Numbered from the stretch's first letter, positions 1 through 10,133 are shown. The stretch is DNA of 37,573 nucleotides from an uncultured bacterium (GCA_903851135.1 CAINNK010000014.1:1-37573), one strand, 5' to 3'. The notes: generated from the letters alone by a model not told the origin. Translations and numbers: made by a program.

Positions 1-2
1 AA

Positions 3-53
3 CATTGTGGACTTGGTGGAAAAACACCAAATGAAGTGCTACAATTAGCCTAA
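3..53 (+). pseudogene. 3' end of an IS transposase (rve/IS3-IS481 type), truncated by the window edge
   Basis: Frame from nt 3 reads HCGLGGKTPNEVLQLA*, typical of the C-terminal 'RPH.LGGKTPxEV' tail of DDE integrase-type transposases; GGAAC...GTTCC sequence follows at ~69-90. Confidence 0.55.
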
Positions 54-220
54 TTTCTTAACTTACATGGAACCGCCAAATGTCTGTTCCTAAAACATTT
101 TGATGTTTCTGGCCTAGAAATGCCGTTCCTGGCCAAGCTAAAGGATATTTAACCCCTAAAATAGCCTACTTGCTGAGCCACTTTTGAAATATTTTTGTCA
201 AAAAAAATTTTCGCAATCAA

Positions 221-258
221 AAAAACACACCTATGAATTAATTCATAGGTGTGTTTTT
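221..258. terminator. Perfect 38-nt palindrome, probable bidirectional intrinsic terminator
   Basis: AAAAACACACCTATGAATT/AATTCATAGGTGTGTTTTT, 19-bp arms with A/T runs on both sides; downstream of the minus-strand Nudix gene. Confidence 0.7.
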
Positions 259-343
259 GGATATGAATTTTAATTTCAACTTAGTATAATTTTCCCCACT
301 CTGATGTCTAATTTTTGAAAATCTTCATAGGTTACCATAGGAT

Positions 344-895
344 TTATATATTATTTTTTAATTTTTCCTTCAGCAGTAAAATTGCCAACGCTGAACCCAT
401 GGCCACAATTTCATTTTTCTGGGCCATTTCAACAGCCCGTTCAAAGCCAACTAACAAAACTTCAATCTCTTCTTGAACATCATCATCTGAATTAAAATGT
501 TTGTCAGTTTTCAAAACATTTTCAGCAAAAAAGAAATGCATTTTTCGATTGAGTTGACCATAGGTTTCATAGAAAGAACCAAGCGCAGTCAGAGAAGTTG
601 CAACATAGCCAGTTTCTTCTTCAAATTCACGCTTTGCACCATCTTCGAGCGTTTCTGTTTTCTCACAAGAACCTGAGGGAAATTCAATCACTGTGTCATC
701 AACCATATATCTATATTGCTTGATCATCACAAGCTTTTTGTCTTGCGTCATTCCAAGTACCATGGCCGAATCGTTGCTGTCCCAATAAGTCCATTCTTTC
801 TGCTGCCCACTGGGAAGTTCGACCAGGTCTTTTCTGACCCTGAAATATCTTGAATCAAAAGCAACTTCAGATTTCAAACATTTCCATTTTTGCAT
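344..895 (-). CDS. Nudix hydrolase (ADP-ribose pyrophosphatase-like)
   Basis: 183 aa; Nudix box GSCEKTETLEDGAKREFEEETGYV. Confidence 0.9.
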   Translation of the reverse strand: MQKWKCLKSEVAFDSRYFRVRKDLVELPSGQQKEWTYWDSNDSAMVLGMTQDKKLVMIKQYRYMVDDTVIEFPSGSCEKTETLEDGAKREFEEETGYVATSLTALGSFYETYGQLNRKMHFFFAENVLKTDKHFNSDDDVQEEIEVLLVGFERAVEMAQKNEIVAMGSALAILLLKEKLKNNI

Positions 896-929
896 AAGTA
901 TAAATTAATTTTAGATAAAAAAACCGAGA

Positions 930-1208
930 CTATAATAGTCCCAGTCTTTTTTTGGCTTCGAAAACTTGGTGGCTGTTCATTTGACCAGACTTTTCCATTT
1001 GCTCAAGTGTGGCGAGAATATCTTTTTTATTTTTTTGGATATTCTCTGGAGTCATCACTTTTTTCATCAGACTTTCTCGTTCTTGCGGATTCATCTTCTC
1101 CAGCTTTTTCATTGCCATGCGCTGCAGCATTCCCATACTCTCAGGATCAGCAGGATTGGCCACTTTTTTCTTTTTCTTGTCTTTTTTGAAAACATCTAGA
1201 ATACCCAT
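930..1208 (-). CDS. Small Lys-rich uncharacterised protein
   Basis: 92 aa ORF in the gap between genes, no recognisable family. Confidence 0.6.
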   Translation of the reverse strand: MGILDVFKKDKKKKKVANPADPESMGMLQRMAMKKLEKMNPQERESLMKKVMTPENIQKNKKDILATLEQMEKSGQMNSHQVFEAKKRLGLL

Positions 1209-1404
1209 AATAAGTTTGTAAAGTTAAAAGTTATAAAGTCATAAAGCAAACTATGATAATACCCATCGTAATTAAAAGATTTTAAAATCCTAAACCCCAA
1301 ATCCTAATTTCCAATAAAGTTCCAAATCCCAAGTCCTAATTTTTGACATTTAAATTTTGGATTTCCTTAGACATTAGACATTTAGATTTAGGATTTTGGT
1401 AAAC

Positions 1405-2307
1405 CTATTTTTTGTATTTCATCGTCAATTCGTAACTCGTCACCAGCAGCGCTGAAGCCACAAAGATCGAGGAATAAGTTCCAAAAGTCACACCAACCAA
1501 AAGAGCCAAGGAAAAATATTTAATGGAAGCGCCGCCGAAAAGATAAATGGCCAGCAACGTTACAATAACAGTCATGGAAGTGTTGATGGAGCGCACCAAC
1601 GTTTCATTGAGACTTCTGTTTACTACATCAGCAAATGGTTCTTTTGAAGAACCCCGCAAAAGATTTTCTCTGGTTCGATCATAAACCACAATCGTATCGT
1701 GCACTGAAAATCCAAGAATTGTAAGAAGTGCTGCGATAAATGGAATACCAACCTTGATGCCGTAAAAATGCCCCAGAACTGAGAAAACTCCGGCAGTTAT
1801 AATAACGTCATGTGCAAGAGCGATAACGGCTCCTGCGCCATATTTCCAAGACTCAACCGGACGAGAAACTTTGCGAAAAGCCCAAGCAATATAAGCCATA
1901 ATTGCCGCAATAGCGATGCCAAGAGCGTTGAGAGATTTTGTTTTGAGTTCTTTTGAAACGGAAGAATTGACGAAATCGACTCGCAATTGGGTTGCGTCAG
2001 CGTATTTGCCATTAATTGCTTTCCAAGCATCGTCGTTGGTCTTGTCTTCCTCAGCGGCATAGCGAATCAAGACTGAATTATCGCCTGAAGCTTGAATTGT
2101 CAAACTGTTTAAACTTATGCCCGAAAGCACATCTGAAATTTCTTGATTTGAAGGAATGGTGTTGGCAAATTTGACTTCCATCAAAGTTCCACCGGTAAAA
2201 TCAGTGTCATATTTCAGACCCCAAACCAGCAGACTCAGCACACTCAGCAAAGTTAAGGTGCCAGAGAAAATATAAGCGTATTTAGTTTTGGAGATAATGT
2301 TGAACAT
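1405..2307 (-). CDS. secF: Protein translocase subunit SecF
   Basis: 300 aa; D.TGGTL motif, LGFSVHDTIVVYDRTREN motif, C-terminal membrane region, adjacent to secD. Confidence 0.97.
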   Translation of the reverse strand: MFNIISKTKYAYIFSGTLTLLSVLSLLVWGLKYDTDFTGGTLMEVKFANTIPSNQEISDVLSGISLNSLTIQASGDNSVLIRYAAEEDKTNDDAWKAINGKYADATQLRVDFVNSSVSKELKTKSLNALGIAIAAIMAYIAWAFRKVSRPVESWKYGAGAVIALAHDVIITAGVFSVLGHFYGIKVGIPFIAALLTILGFSVHDTIVVYDRTRENLLRGSSKEPFADVVNRSLNETLVRSINTSMTVIVTLLAIYLFGGASIKYFSLALLVGVTFGTYSSIFVASALLVTSYELTMKYKK

Positions 2308-2417
2308 AACGGCAATTTGAAATTTGAAATTTTTAATTTGAAATGAATTTTAAATGATTTAATTTTAAAATTTAGAAATTAAAAATTGATTGAAAATTTT
2401 AAATTAAAAATTAAAAA

Positions 2418-4079
2418 TTATTTCTGGATATTTTTCTTCCGCACCCCAACCAGCCAAGTTCGTTCATGAATCCAATCACTAATGATGAATTTAAGCATTG
2501 TGCGAGTGACAACCACTGCTGTAAACATCGACACCACAACTCCAATAAACAAAGTGGCTGCAAAACCCTTCACGAAACCGGTGCCCATCAAATAAAGAAC
2601 GCCGGCAGTCAAAAGTGATGAGATGTTGCCATCCCTAATTGAAGTCCAAGCGCGCTTGAAACCTTCATCCAAAGAACCGGTGATGGTTCGACCGCCGCGA
2701 ATTTCTTCTTTGGTTCTTTCGAAAATCAGCACATTGGCATCCACTGCCATTCCAATTGAAAGAATGAAACCAGCAATACCGGAAAGCGTCAACGTGATGC
2801 CAGACATTTTGAAAATCGTAATCATCAGCCCGGTGTAAATCAGCAAGGCCAAGGAAGCAACCAAACCAAGAAAACGATAGAAAACAAGCATGAAAACAAT
2901 CACTGCTCCCAAACCAATTGCCCCGGCAATTAAACTTTTCTTGAGTGAATCCATGCCAAGCGAAGCTTCCACACTTTGTTGGGAAACCAAAGTAAGCGGC
3001 ACTGGCAGCGCCCCAGTGTTGAGATTCTGGGCCAAAGTCTTAGCTTCTTGCAAAGTGAACTTTCCTGTGATAACTGCTTCACCGTTGGTAATTTCTGATT
3101 GCACGGTTGGAGCGCTGATAATTTTTCCATCAAGCAAAATTGCAATGGTCTTGTTGAGATTTTTCTTGGTCAAATCTGCAAAAAGTTTTGTGCCTTCTTC
3201 GTCAAAACGCAAGGAAATTTGAGGTTCACCCAAGCCTTGGCTTTGGAAAACAACGGAAGCGCTTTTCAAATTCTTGCCAGTCAGGCCGGTTGATTTGTAT
3301 TTAAATTGCGGATATTGATCAGTGGTCATTTTCGTCAGCAAAATATGCGCGGCATGGACTTCCAAATTGTCGCCTTCGCCTCTTGATTCAATGAATTTGA
3401 TGATATGCCAACCGAATTGTGATTCAACTAAATCAGGGTAAAGTTCTCCTGGTTTGAGATTGCCTTCAAAAAGCACCTTGTCAAACTCTGGCACAAAAGT
3501 TCCCTTTTTCACAAAACCCAAATCTCCGCCGGCATCTTTTGATCCCGGATCTTGACTATTGGCTTTGGCCAAATCTTCAAAACTGGCGCCTTTCTTGATT
3601 TGATCAAGCAAATCAGCAGCTTTTTCCTTGGCCTTGTTATTAAGCGAATCAAACATCTGTTGAGTTTGAGGATCCATGCCCTCTTCTTGAAATTCCAATA
3701 GTGGCGTTTCTTTGATTTGGTTTTTGGCTTGCTCGATATCTTTCACGCCTGGGATTTCAACAATCACTCGATAATCACCACCGCTTTGAGCTGTTTGCAC
3801 CAATGGCTCGCCTACGCCAAAAGCATTGATTCTACGCTCAATCACATCTTGAGCCCCTTGAAGAGCATCGGTGATTTTGGCCGGATCAACCTTTGAAACG
3901 TCAGCTTTGTACTCCAAATGAATCCCTCCTTGCAAATCAAGCCCGAGATTAACTTTAAGCTTATTAAGTGTGTTGTACAGCGGTGCTATTTTCGAAACGG
4001 CTTGCGGATAGGAAATAAGCCCCACCACCACAGCCAAAAAAACGACTCCCGCAAACTTCAATTGTAATTTTCTTTTCAT
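2418..4079 (-). CDS. secD: Protein translocase subunit SecD with embedded parvulin (PpiC-type) domain
   Basis: LGLDLQGGIHLEY, GMAVDANVLIFERTKEE motifs; internal GASFEDLAKANSQDPGSKDAGGDLGFVKKGTFVPEFD...FGWHIIKF is parvulin-like. Start probably MKRKLQ (4079) rather than ORF start 4124. Confidence 0.96.
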   Translation of the reverse strand: MKRKLQLKFAGVVFLAVVVGLISYPQAVSKIAPLYNTLNKLKVNLGLDLQGGIHLEYKADVSKVDPAKITDALQGAQDVIERRINAFGVGEPLVQTAQSGGDYRVIVEIPGVKDIEQAKNQIKETPLLEFQEEGMDPQTQQMFDSLNNKAKEKAADLLDQIKKGASFEDLAKANSQDPGSKDAGGDLGFVKKGTFVPEFDKVLFEGNLKPGELYPDLVESQFGWHIIKFIESRGEGDNLEVHAAHILLTKMTTDQYPQFKYKSTGLTGKNLKSASVVFQSQGLGEPQISLRFDEEGTKLFADLTKKNLNKTIAILLDGKIISAPTVQSEITNGEAVITGKFTLQEAKTLAQNLNTGALPVPLTLVSQQSVEASLGMDSLKKSLIAGAIGLGAVIVFMLVFYRFLGLVASLALLIYTGLMITIFKMSGITLTLSGIAGFILSIGMAVDANVLIFERTKEEIRGGRTITGSLDEGFKRAWTSIRDGNISSLLTAGVLYLMGTGFVKGFAATLFIGVVVSMFTAVVVTRTMLKFIISDWIHERTWLVGVRKKNIQK

Positions 4080-4203
4080 ATTCATAAATTTCATTATATT
4101 ACAGTGCTTTAAATTAGGCAACAACAGGGCAGCTTTTAACTTATAGCCTCATTAGCTTTTAGGAAATATAAAAATACTAAAACATATATAACTAAAAGAC
4201 GGC

Positions 4204-4671
4204 CTAGATATTTTTTAAAATGGCTTCATTGGCTTTTGTGAGAATTCTTCTGGAATCAGCATTGCCAACTTTCTTGTAAGCTTCTTCGAAGCTAAGCCAC
4301 TCAAAAGCTTTATTTTCAAAATCAATTTGCACCTTGGTAATTTCTGTTTGCACACAGAAAAGCACCGCTCGTTTGAAAATGTTTACCCCTCTGCCCTTTT
4401 CAATTCGTTCTTTCCTTTCATTATTTTTGGCTTGATAAAAATACCATGAACTTTGACGAAAATTTGGCAAAATCAAAATTTGAGCAAGGCCGGTTTCTTC
4501 CAAAATTTCTCGACGCAAAGTTTGCTCTTCGTTTTCACCTTTTTCAACGTGACCCTTGGGAAAATCCCATTGCCAAGAGCGATAGCAAAGCAGCAAATAC
4601 AAGATTTCATTTTCTTGTTTTCTGAAAACCACCGCCCCTACTGATTTTTCAAAGGCAAAAAGTTTGGTCAT
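4204..4671 (-). CDS. Nudix hydrolase
   Basis: 155 aa; Nudix box GHVEKGENEEQTLRREILEETGL. Confidence 0.92.
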   Translation of the reverse strand: MTKLFAFEKSVGAVVFRKQENEILYLLLCYRSWQWDFPKGHVEKGENEEQTLRREILEETGLAQILILPNFRQSSWYFYQAKNNERKERIEKGRGVNIFKRAVLFCVQTEITKVQIDFENKAFEWLSFEEAYKKVGNADSRRILTKANEAILKNI

Positions 4672-4901
4672 ACAAATTTTCTATCTGAAGTTGACAGTCA
4701 TTTTAAAATAGATTAATAATAAAATTAGGCGTCATACTGAGGGAGTTAGGCAGGTCATTCCTTCGGAAGTTCATTCTCCTCATTGAGGGGCGCTGCTACG
4801 TCTCGGGACCTCCATTCAAAGTTGCGAAGTGGGACTTTGATATACGTTAGTGTTGCTGTCCTTAAAACATTTAAAATTTTGTTTTCTGGGCCAACACAAG
4901 G

Positions 4902-4990
4902 CCATAAGAATTTAGGGTTAGGAGGTCATTTTTTTAATTTGACCATGCACATTATTCTGTGCTCACCTGAAAATTCTTATGGTCTTTTTT
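4902..4990. ncRNA. Candidate structured RNA (three-way junction) followed by a T-run on the + strand
   Basis: P1 CCATAAGAATTT(4902-4913)/AAATTCTTATGG(4971-4982); inner TTAGG(4918-4922)/CCTGA(4966-4970); hairpins GGTCA/TGACC and GCACA/TGTGC; then TCTTTTTT. Confidence 0.4.
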
Positions 4991-7628
4991 ATTTTCCATG
5001 ACATTGCTTAAACTTTTTCCCACTCCCACATGGGCAAGGGTCATTGCGACCAACCTTGCTGCTGTTGATGATTGGCTGTTGCGGAGCAGCTTGCTGATTC
5101 GTTTGAGCTTCACTGCCGCCAGCAAATTGCTCAAGATTTTCTTGGGCTCCTTGATATTGCACATTTTGCGGCAACGCTTCAACCTGAGCCTGACTTTGAG
5201 TTGAAATCATGGAAATTTTGAACATAGTTTTAACGGTCGTTGAACGCATATTCTCCATCAAATGCGAGAACAAATGAAAAGCTTCCCGTTTGTATTCAAT
5301 CAATGGGTCGCGTTGGCCATAACCGCGCAAGCCAATGCCTTGACGCAGATAGTCGATTTCGTCCAAGTGATTCATCCAAAGGGTGTCAATAGTTTGCAAA
5401 ATAATAGCTTTTTCGATTTGGCGCAGGTTTTCGCTGCCGATTTCTTGCTCTTTCCTGATGTAAGCTTCTTTAGCCTTACCCATGACATATTCTTGCATCA
5501 GGGTAATTTTCTCGGCTGAATTCTTGGATTTGTCTTCTCTAATCTGCTCTAGCTTCTTTCCGTCCTGGGACGAAAAAGCAAAAATATTTTGAATTTCGGT
5601 TGTAATTTTTTCGACTTGCCATTCATAATCATCGCCAGCGCAATGCACAGAAATTGTGCGTTCAATTTCTTCATCAATATAACCCAACAATTCTGGCTTA
5701 ACATCTGAGGCCGCCAAAATTTCCTTGCGTTTTTTGTAAACAACTTCGCGCTGCTTGTTCATCACGTCGTCATAATCCAAAACGTGCTTACGCATATCAA
5801 AATTGTAGCCTTCGATTTTTGATTGCGCGCTTTCAATGGTTCGAGAAATAATTGGATTTTGAATAGGTTGATCTTCTGGCAGTCCCAGTGAATCCATCAT
5901 ACTCTTGAGTTTGTCGCCACCGAATCGGCGCATAAGTTCATCGTCAAGGGAAACATAAAATTGTGAAAGTCCTGGGTCGCCTTGGCGTCCAGCGCGTCCT
6001 CGCAACTGGTTGTCAATGCGCCGCGCCTCATGGCGTTCCGTTCCAATAATGCAAAGTCCGCCAACTTCACGCACGCCTTCGCCCAATTTGATGTCAGTTC
6101 CGCGTCCAGCCATGTTGGTAGCAATTGTCACAGCGCCAAATTGTCCAGCGCCAGCAATAATAGAAGCTTCTTTTTCATGCTGCTTGGCATTGAGAACTTC
6201 GTGCTTGATACCTTCGCGCACCAACAGCGCGCTGAGATATTCAGATTTTTCAATCGCAATAGTGCCGACCAAAACCGGTTGACCTTTGGCATTGAGCTGT
6301 TTGATTTTTTCCACAATTGCGTCAAATTTGCCTTTTTCAGTTTTATAAACCACGTCTGGCAAATCCTTGCGAGACATCACTTTGTTAGTTGGAATTTCCA
6401 GCACGTCCAATTTGTAAACCTTAGAAAGTTCTTCGGCACTGGTTGAAGCGGTTCCAGTCATGCCAGAAAGCTTAGCATACATGCGAAAATAGTTTTGAAA
6501 AGTAATGGTCGCCAGCGTGCGCGATTCTTTTTGCACTTCTACTTTTTCTTTAGCTTCGATGGCTTGATGCAAGCCGTCACTATAGCGGCGTCCTTCCATT
6601 AAACGTCCAGTGAAATCATCTACAATAATAACCTGTCCATCCTTGACCACATAGTCGCGATCACGCTTGAAAAGAATTTCGGCTTTGAGAGATTGTTCCA
6701 AATGATGAACGTAACTGATTTTTCCAAGTTCATAGATGTTGCCAACTCCCAAAGCTTGTTCAACTTTCGCCACCCCATTTTCAGTGAGCGTGACGGCTTT
6801 CATTTTTTCGTCAACTTCAAAATCCTCCGTCTCTTTCAAGCGAGGAATAATCTGAGCAAAACTTTGATACATCTTGGTTGATTCGCTGTCCGGCGCAGAA
6901 ATAATCAGCGGGGTTCTGGCTTCATCAATCAAAATAGAGTCGACTTCATCCACCACAGCATAACTCGGTTCGCGTTGTGACATTTGTTCAATACTTTGAA
7001 CCATATTATCTCGCAAATAATCAAAACCAAATTCATTGTTGGTTCCGAAAGTGATGTCAGAATTATACGCTTGCCTGCGAGAGATTTCGGAAAGGTTTTC
7101 CATTTCCACACTCACTTCATCGCTATCGATAATTTTTGGTTCATAAAGATAGGATACATCGTGCATGATGCAGGCCGTGGAAAGTCCCAAGGCATGATAA
7201 ACACTGCCCATCCAATTGCAGTCACGTTTGGCCAGATAATCATTAACAGTCACGATATGCACGCCTTTGCCTTCCAAGGCATTAAGATAAACCGCCAAAG
7301 TTGAAGTCAAAGTTTTGCCTTCCCCAGTTTTCATTTCCGTGATCAAACCTTTGTGCAGTGCGATGCCTCCCAAAAGCTGCACGTCGTAGTGGCGTTCATT
7401 GATCACTCGTTTAGCAGTTTCGCGCACCACGGCAAAAGCCTCAGGCAAAATCTGATCCAGAGTTTCTCCATTCTTGAGACGCTCGCGAAATTCCTGCGTC
7501 TTTCCTTTAAGCTCTTCATCCGGCAAAGCTACCATTTTTTCTTCCAAAGAGTTAATCGCTGCCACAATCGGACGAAATTTGTTCACTTCTTTTTCATTTG
7601 ATCCAAACAGTTTGCTGAATAGTGCCAT
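4989..7628 (-). CDS. secA: Preprotein translocase ATPase SecA
   Basis: 879 aa; MKTGEGKTL Walker A, AGRGTDIKLG, GTERHEARRIDNQLRGRAGRQGDPG, C-terminal SEC-C zinc motif NDPCPCGSGKKFKQCHGK. Confidence 0.99.
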   Translation of the reverse strand: MALFSKLFGSNEKEVNKFRPIVAAINSLEEKMVALPDEELKGKTQEFRERLKNGETLDQILPEAFAVVRETAKRVINERHYDVQLLGGIALHKGLITEMKTGEGKTLTSTLAVYLNALEGKGVHIVTVNDYLAKRDCNWMGSVYHALGLSTACIMHDVSYLYEPKIIDSDEVSVEMENLSEISRRQAYNSDITFGTNNEFGFDYLRDNMVQSIEQMSQREPSYAVVDEVDSILIDEARTPLIISAPDSESTKMYQSFAQIIPRLKETEDFEVDEKMKAVTLTENGVAKVEQALGVGNIYELGKISYVHHLEQSLKAEILFKRDRDYVVKDGQVIIVDDFTGRLMEGRRYSDGLHQAIEAKEKVEVQKESRTLATITFQNYFRMYAKLSGMTGTASTSAEELSKVYKLDVLEIPTNKVMSRKDLPDVVYKTEKGKFDAIVEKIKQLNAKGQPVLVGTIAIEKSEYLSALLVREGIKHEVLNAKQHEKEASIIAGAGQFGAVTIATNMAGRGTDIKLGEGVREVGGLCIIGTERHEARRIDNQLRGRAGRQGDPGLSQFYVSLDDELMRRFGGDKLKSMMDSLGLPEDQPIQNPIISRTIESAQSKIEGYNFDMRKHVLDYDDVMNKQREVVYKKRKEILAASDVKPELLGYIDEEIERTISVHCAGDDYEWQVEKITTEIQNIFAFSSQDGKKLEQIREDKSKNSAEKITLMQEYVMGKAKEAYIRKEQEIGSENLRQIEKAIILQTIDTLWMNHLDEIDYLRQGIGLRGYGQRDPLIEYKREAFHLFSHLMENMRSTTVKTMFKISMISTQSQAQVEALPQNVQYQGAQENLEQFAGGSEAQTNQQAAPQQPIINSSKVGRNDPCPCGSGKKFKQCHGK

Positions 7629-7703
7629 ATATTTAAGTTCGTGAAGTTAGAAAATTATCAAGTCAAAAGTTCACCAAATTAGAACGCTAAAAATTCATAA
7701 AGT

Positions 7704-7733
7704 CATATCAAAAAATATACATTTTTTGATATG
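7704..7733. repeat. 13-bp inverted repeat (hairpin) upstream of secA
   Basis: CATATCAAAAAAT-ATAC-ATTTTTTGATATG, perfect arms. Confidence 0.7.
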
Positions 7734-7859
7734 AAAAATTTTAACCTGTTTATTTCTTTAGCATACAGCAAAAATGGGGCTTCGTCTAGCCCGATTCTTG
7801 CTTTTATTGAAATACGCAGTGGCGCAATTCATTTCATTTCAAAGCACCTCAATAATTTT

Positions 7860-8438
7860 CTAGCTGCTGATTTGCCGCACTTTCTCAGAAAGGGCTTCTA
7901 GTTGCAAAGCGAAAGGATTTTCTGGCCAGCATTCAAGCAGTTCGGCGTTGGTTTCGAGAATATTTTTGATCTTTTGCTTTTTGGGCGCATTAAAAGTGTC
8001 AAAGATTTTCTCACCTCTTTTGGCGTGATCATCAAGCAGCTCAGTTAGGTTGTTGATAATGTCCGCAGATTTCAAAAGAATAGCATCATGCGAAAAAGTT
8101 TTAATGTGTTGCAAGGCCTGACTTTTTCGTTCATGCCAGGACAAACTTTTGTCAGTTTCCGTGACGCTCAAAACCAACTGCGCAACTTTCTTGCCAAAGC
8201 GCTCCTCCAACATTTCAAAGGTCACTTTCTTTTCCGCGATGCTGTCTTCAATGGTGTCATGCAAAATTCCAGCGCAAATCACTTCTTCATCCGCTCCGAT
8301 GCTGGAAAGCAAAATCCCAACCGTCAGTGGATGCGTGATGTATGAAATGTCTTTGCCTTTGCGTTTTTGTTTTTGATAAACTTCGTGAGTTTTGATTGCA
8401 AATTTGATTGCGCGTTGAATTTTTGCCAGGTCTTTCAT
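7860..8438 (-). CDS. HD-domain phosphohydrolase (RelA/SpoT HD-like)
   Basis: 192 aa; THPLTVGILLSSIGADEEVICAGILHDTIED HD motif. Confidence 0.85.
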   Translation of the reverse strand: MKDLAKIQRAIKFAIKTHEVYQKQKRKGKDISYITHPLTVGILLSSIGADEEVICAGILHDTIEDSIAEKKVTFEMLEERFGKKVAQLVLSVTETDKSLSWHERKSQALQHIKTFSHDAILLKSADIINNLTELLDDHAKRGEKIFDTFNAPKKQKIKNILETNAELLECWPENPFALQLEALSEKVRQISS

Positions 8439-8489
8439 AAATTAAATATATTTTAAGTTATAAACCAATGAAATGTTCTTTGCAGATTT

Positions 8490-9806
8490 TCAAGCCAAAC
8501 AGGACCGCAAAAATTCTTGTTGCGCCTTTATTTTCTCAGTCTTTTTCATTTTGGCAAGTTCGAGGACATTGCTGTCGGACAATTCTTCCAAAATTTTGTC
8601 GAATTCAGCCACCGTGGGATTGACTTGCAAAGCCATTTTGTTGATGCCCAAAAGTTTGATGCCATCCAAAGTTCGGACGCGAGAAAGCGCAACATAGCCC
8701 ATGCCATATTCAAAAGATTTGCTCAAATCCATTTCAACTGCATCGAGCGTCATGCCTTGACTCTTGTGCACGGTGATGGCCCAAGCCAGTCGCAGCGGCA
8801 CTTGCGTGATGGAAGCCAGCTCATCACCTTCTTCTTCAATTGACCATTTTTCCGGCGTCGCAGCAATATTTTTTCCAGCCAGCGTTTGGACGATCGGAAA
8901 TTCTTTGTCGTCATAACCAACCACCTTTCCCAAAGTGCCATTAACATAGCCTCGCTCAAAATTATTTTTCACAAACATCACCACTGCCCCTTTTTTGACC
9001 ACCAACACTTCCGGTGCCAAACAGCCTTTTCTCACCGCAGCGGCAATTTGGTCAATGCCCGAAGAAGTCATTTGAAACATTTTGGCCTCGCCTTGAATTT
9101 TCTTGAGCTGGAAATCATTCATCGCGTCAACATTAACGTTGTGCGTGAAAAGTTTTGTCGGCGTGATGTTTTTCTTGATTTCCTGGCCGGCTCTGGAAGC
9201 AAGCATTTCAAGTGTTTCCTGACTGCAAGCCTTGCTGCGAATGTCACCCAAAATTTTCAACATTTTTTGATCTTCTTGACGGTGTTGCTCTTCCAAATAG
9301 CAAATCTTTGGACTCATTTCTTCCCAGGCGGCGGATTCAACAACATAGTGAGCCACTTGGCCATATCTAGTCACGGGCGGCAATTGAAAAAAATCTCCGC
9401 ACAAAATCACTTGCAAACCACCAAAAGGCAAGAAGGGATTTTTGAATTTTTTGCAAATACTATTGACGATGTCCAATTGATGGGCGTGAAGCATTGAAAT
9501 TTCATCGATGATCAAAACCTTGACCGCGTCAAATCGATGTTTGTGATAGTGTCTTTTTTTGAGTTTGAGATATTCTTCTTCGTTGAAAACGTCCATGATG
9601 CCCATGCCTGACCAACTGTGAATCGTTTGGCCGTTCATGTGAGTGGCGGCAATGCCAGTTGAAGCTGTGACGGCCACGCCGATGTTGTTTTCTTTCAAAT
9701 ATTCGATATATTGTTTCAACAAATAGGTCTTGCCGCTGCCGGCAGGACCTGTCAAAAAAACGCTATGTCCCAATTTCAAAATGTCTAAGGCTGCTTGCTG
9801 TTTCAT
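8490..9806 (-). CDS. PIF1-like AAA+ DNA helicase
   Basis: GPAGSGKTYLLKQY Walker A, LIIDEISML Walker B, AWAITVHKSQGMTLD, YVALSRVR; likely start MKQQAALDIL. Confidence 0.9.
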   Translation of the reverse strand: MKQQAALDILKLGHSVFLTGPAGSGKTYLLKQYIEYLKENNIGVAVTASTGIAATHMNGQTIHSWSGMGIMDVFNEEEYLKLKKRHYHKHRFDAVKVLIIDEISMLHAHQLDIVNSICKKFKNPFLPFGGLQVILCGDFFQLPPVTRYGQVAHYVVESAAWEEMSPKICYLEEQHRQEDQKMLKILGDIRSKACSQETLEMLASRAGQEIKKNITPTKLFTHNVNVDAMNDFQLKKIQGEAKMFQMTSSGIDQIAAAVRKGCLAPEVLVVKKGAVVMFVKNNFERGYVNGTLGKVVGYDDKEFPIVQTLAGKNIAATPEKWSIEEEGDELASITQVPLRLAWAITVHKSQGMTLDAVEMDLSKSFEYGMGYVALSRVRTLDGIKLLGINKMALQVNPTVAEFDKILEELSDSNVLELAKMKKTEKIKAQQEFLRSCLA

Positions 9807-9901
9807 ATATGCGTATACTAACTCGAAAAAGTGCTCACGTAAATGCTGACCACGAGGAAAAACAAAAGCCACCTTTCAAAGGGCGGCGAATTGAACCAGG
9901 T

Positions 9902-10090
9902 TTAATGAGAAGTTTGCGTTTTGAATTTTGCCAACTCTTCCTTGGGCACATTTTCCTTAATCTTCCCTACAATCTGCTGGACTCGAGTGGCTGTAATTTT
10001 GACCTCCCTGGCAATATCGCGAAAATCCATGCCAGTGGCGTAGAGTCGATAAATCTTTTTTCTCTGCGGGGTGAAATTGTATGCTCGCAT
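9902..10090 (-). CDS. Small helix-turn-helix protein (sigma-70 region 4/LuxR-like)
   Basis: 62 aa; FTPQRKKIYRLYATGMDFRDIAREVKITATRVQQIVGKI. Confidence 0.6.
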   Translation of the reverse strand: MRAYNFTPQRKKIYRLYATGMDFRDIAREVKITATRVQQIVGKIKENVPKEELAKFKTQTSH

Positions 10091-10133
10091 AGCTTTATAT
10101 TTTTATTACTAATTATAATTCTAAAAACCAAAG

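Noticed and set aside
890-1221. Plus-strand ORFs 890..1189, 966..1199, 1009..1221
   Set aside because: Antisense to the 930..1208 minus-strand ORF, with Phe/Leu-rich antisense-like composition.
4731-4870. SRP (4.5S) RNA, suggested by GGAGGTCCCGAGACGTAGCAGC on the minus strand
   Set aside because: The GGAA tetraloop and the symmetric-loop consensus are not intact, and flanking helices do not pair convincingly.
8886-9497. 203-aa plus-strand ORF opposite the PIF1-like helicase
   Set aside because: His/Phe/Asn-rich shadow ORF fully antisense to a strongly supported gene.
8490-9806. Helicase as a conjugative relaxase/RecD-type plasmid gene
   Set aside because: Motifs fit PIF1-like helicases common in small genomes; no relaxase or transfer genes nearby.
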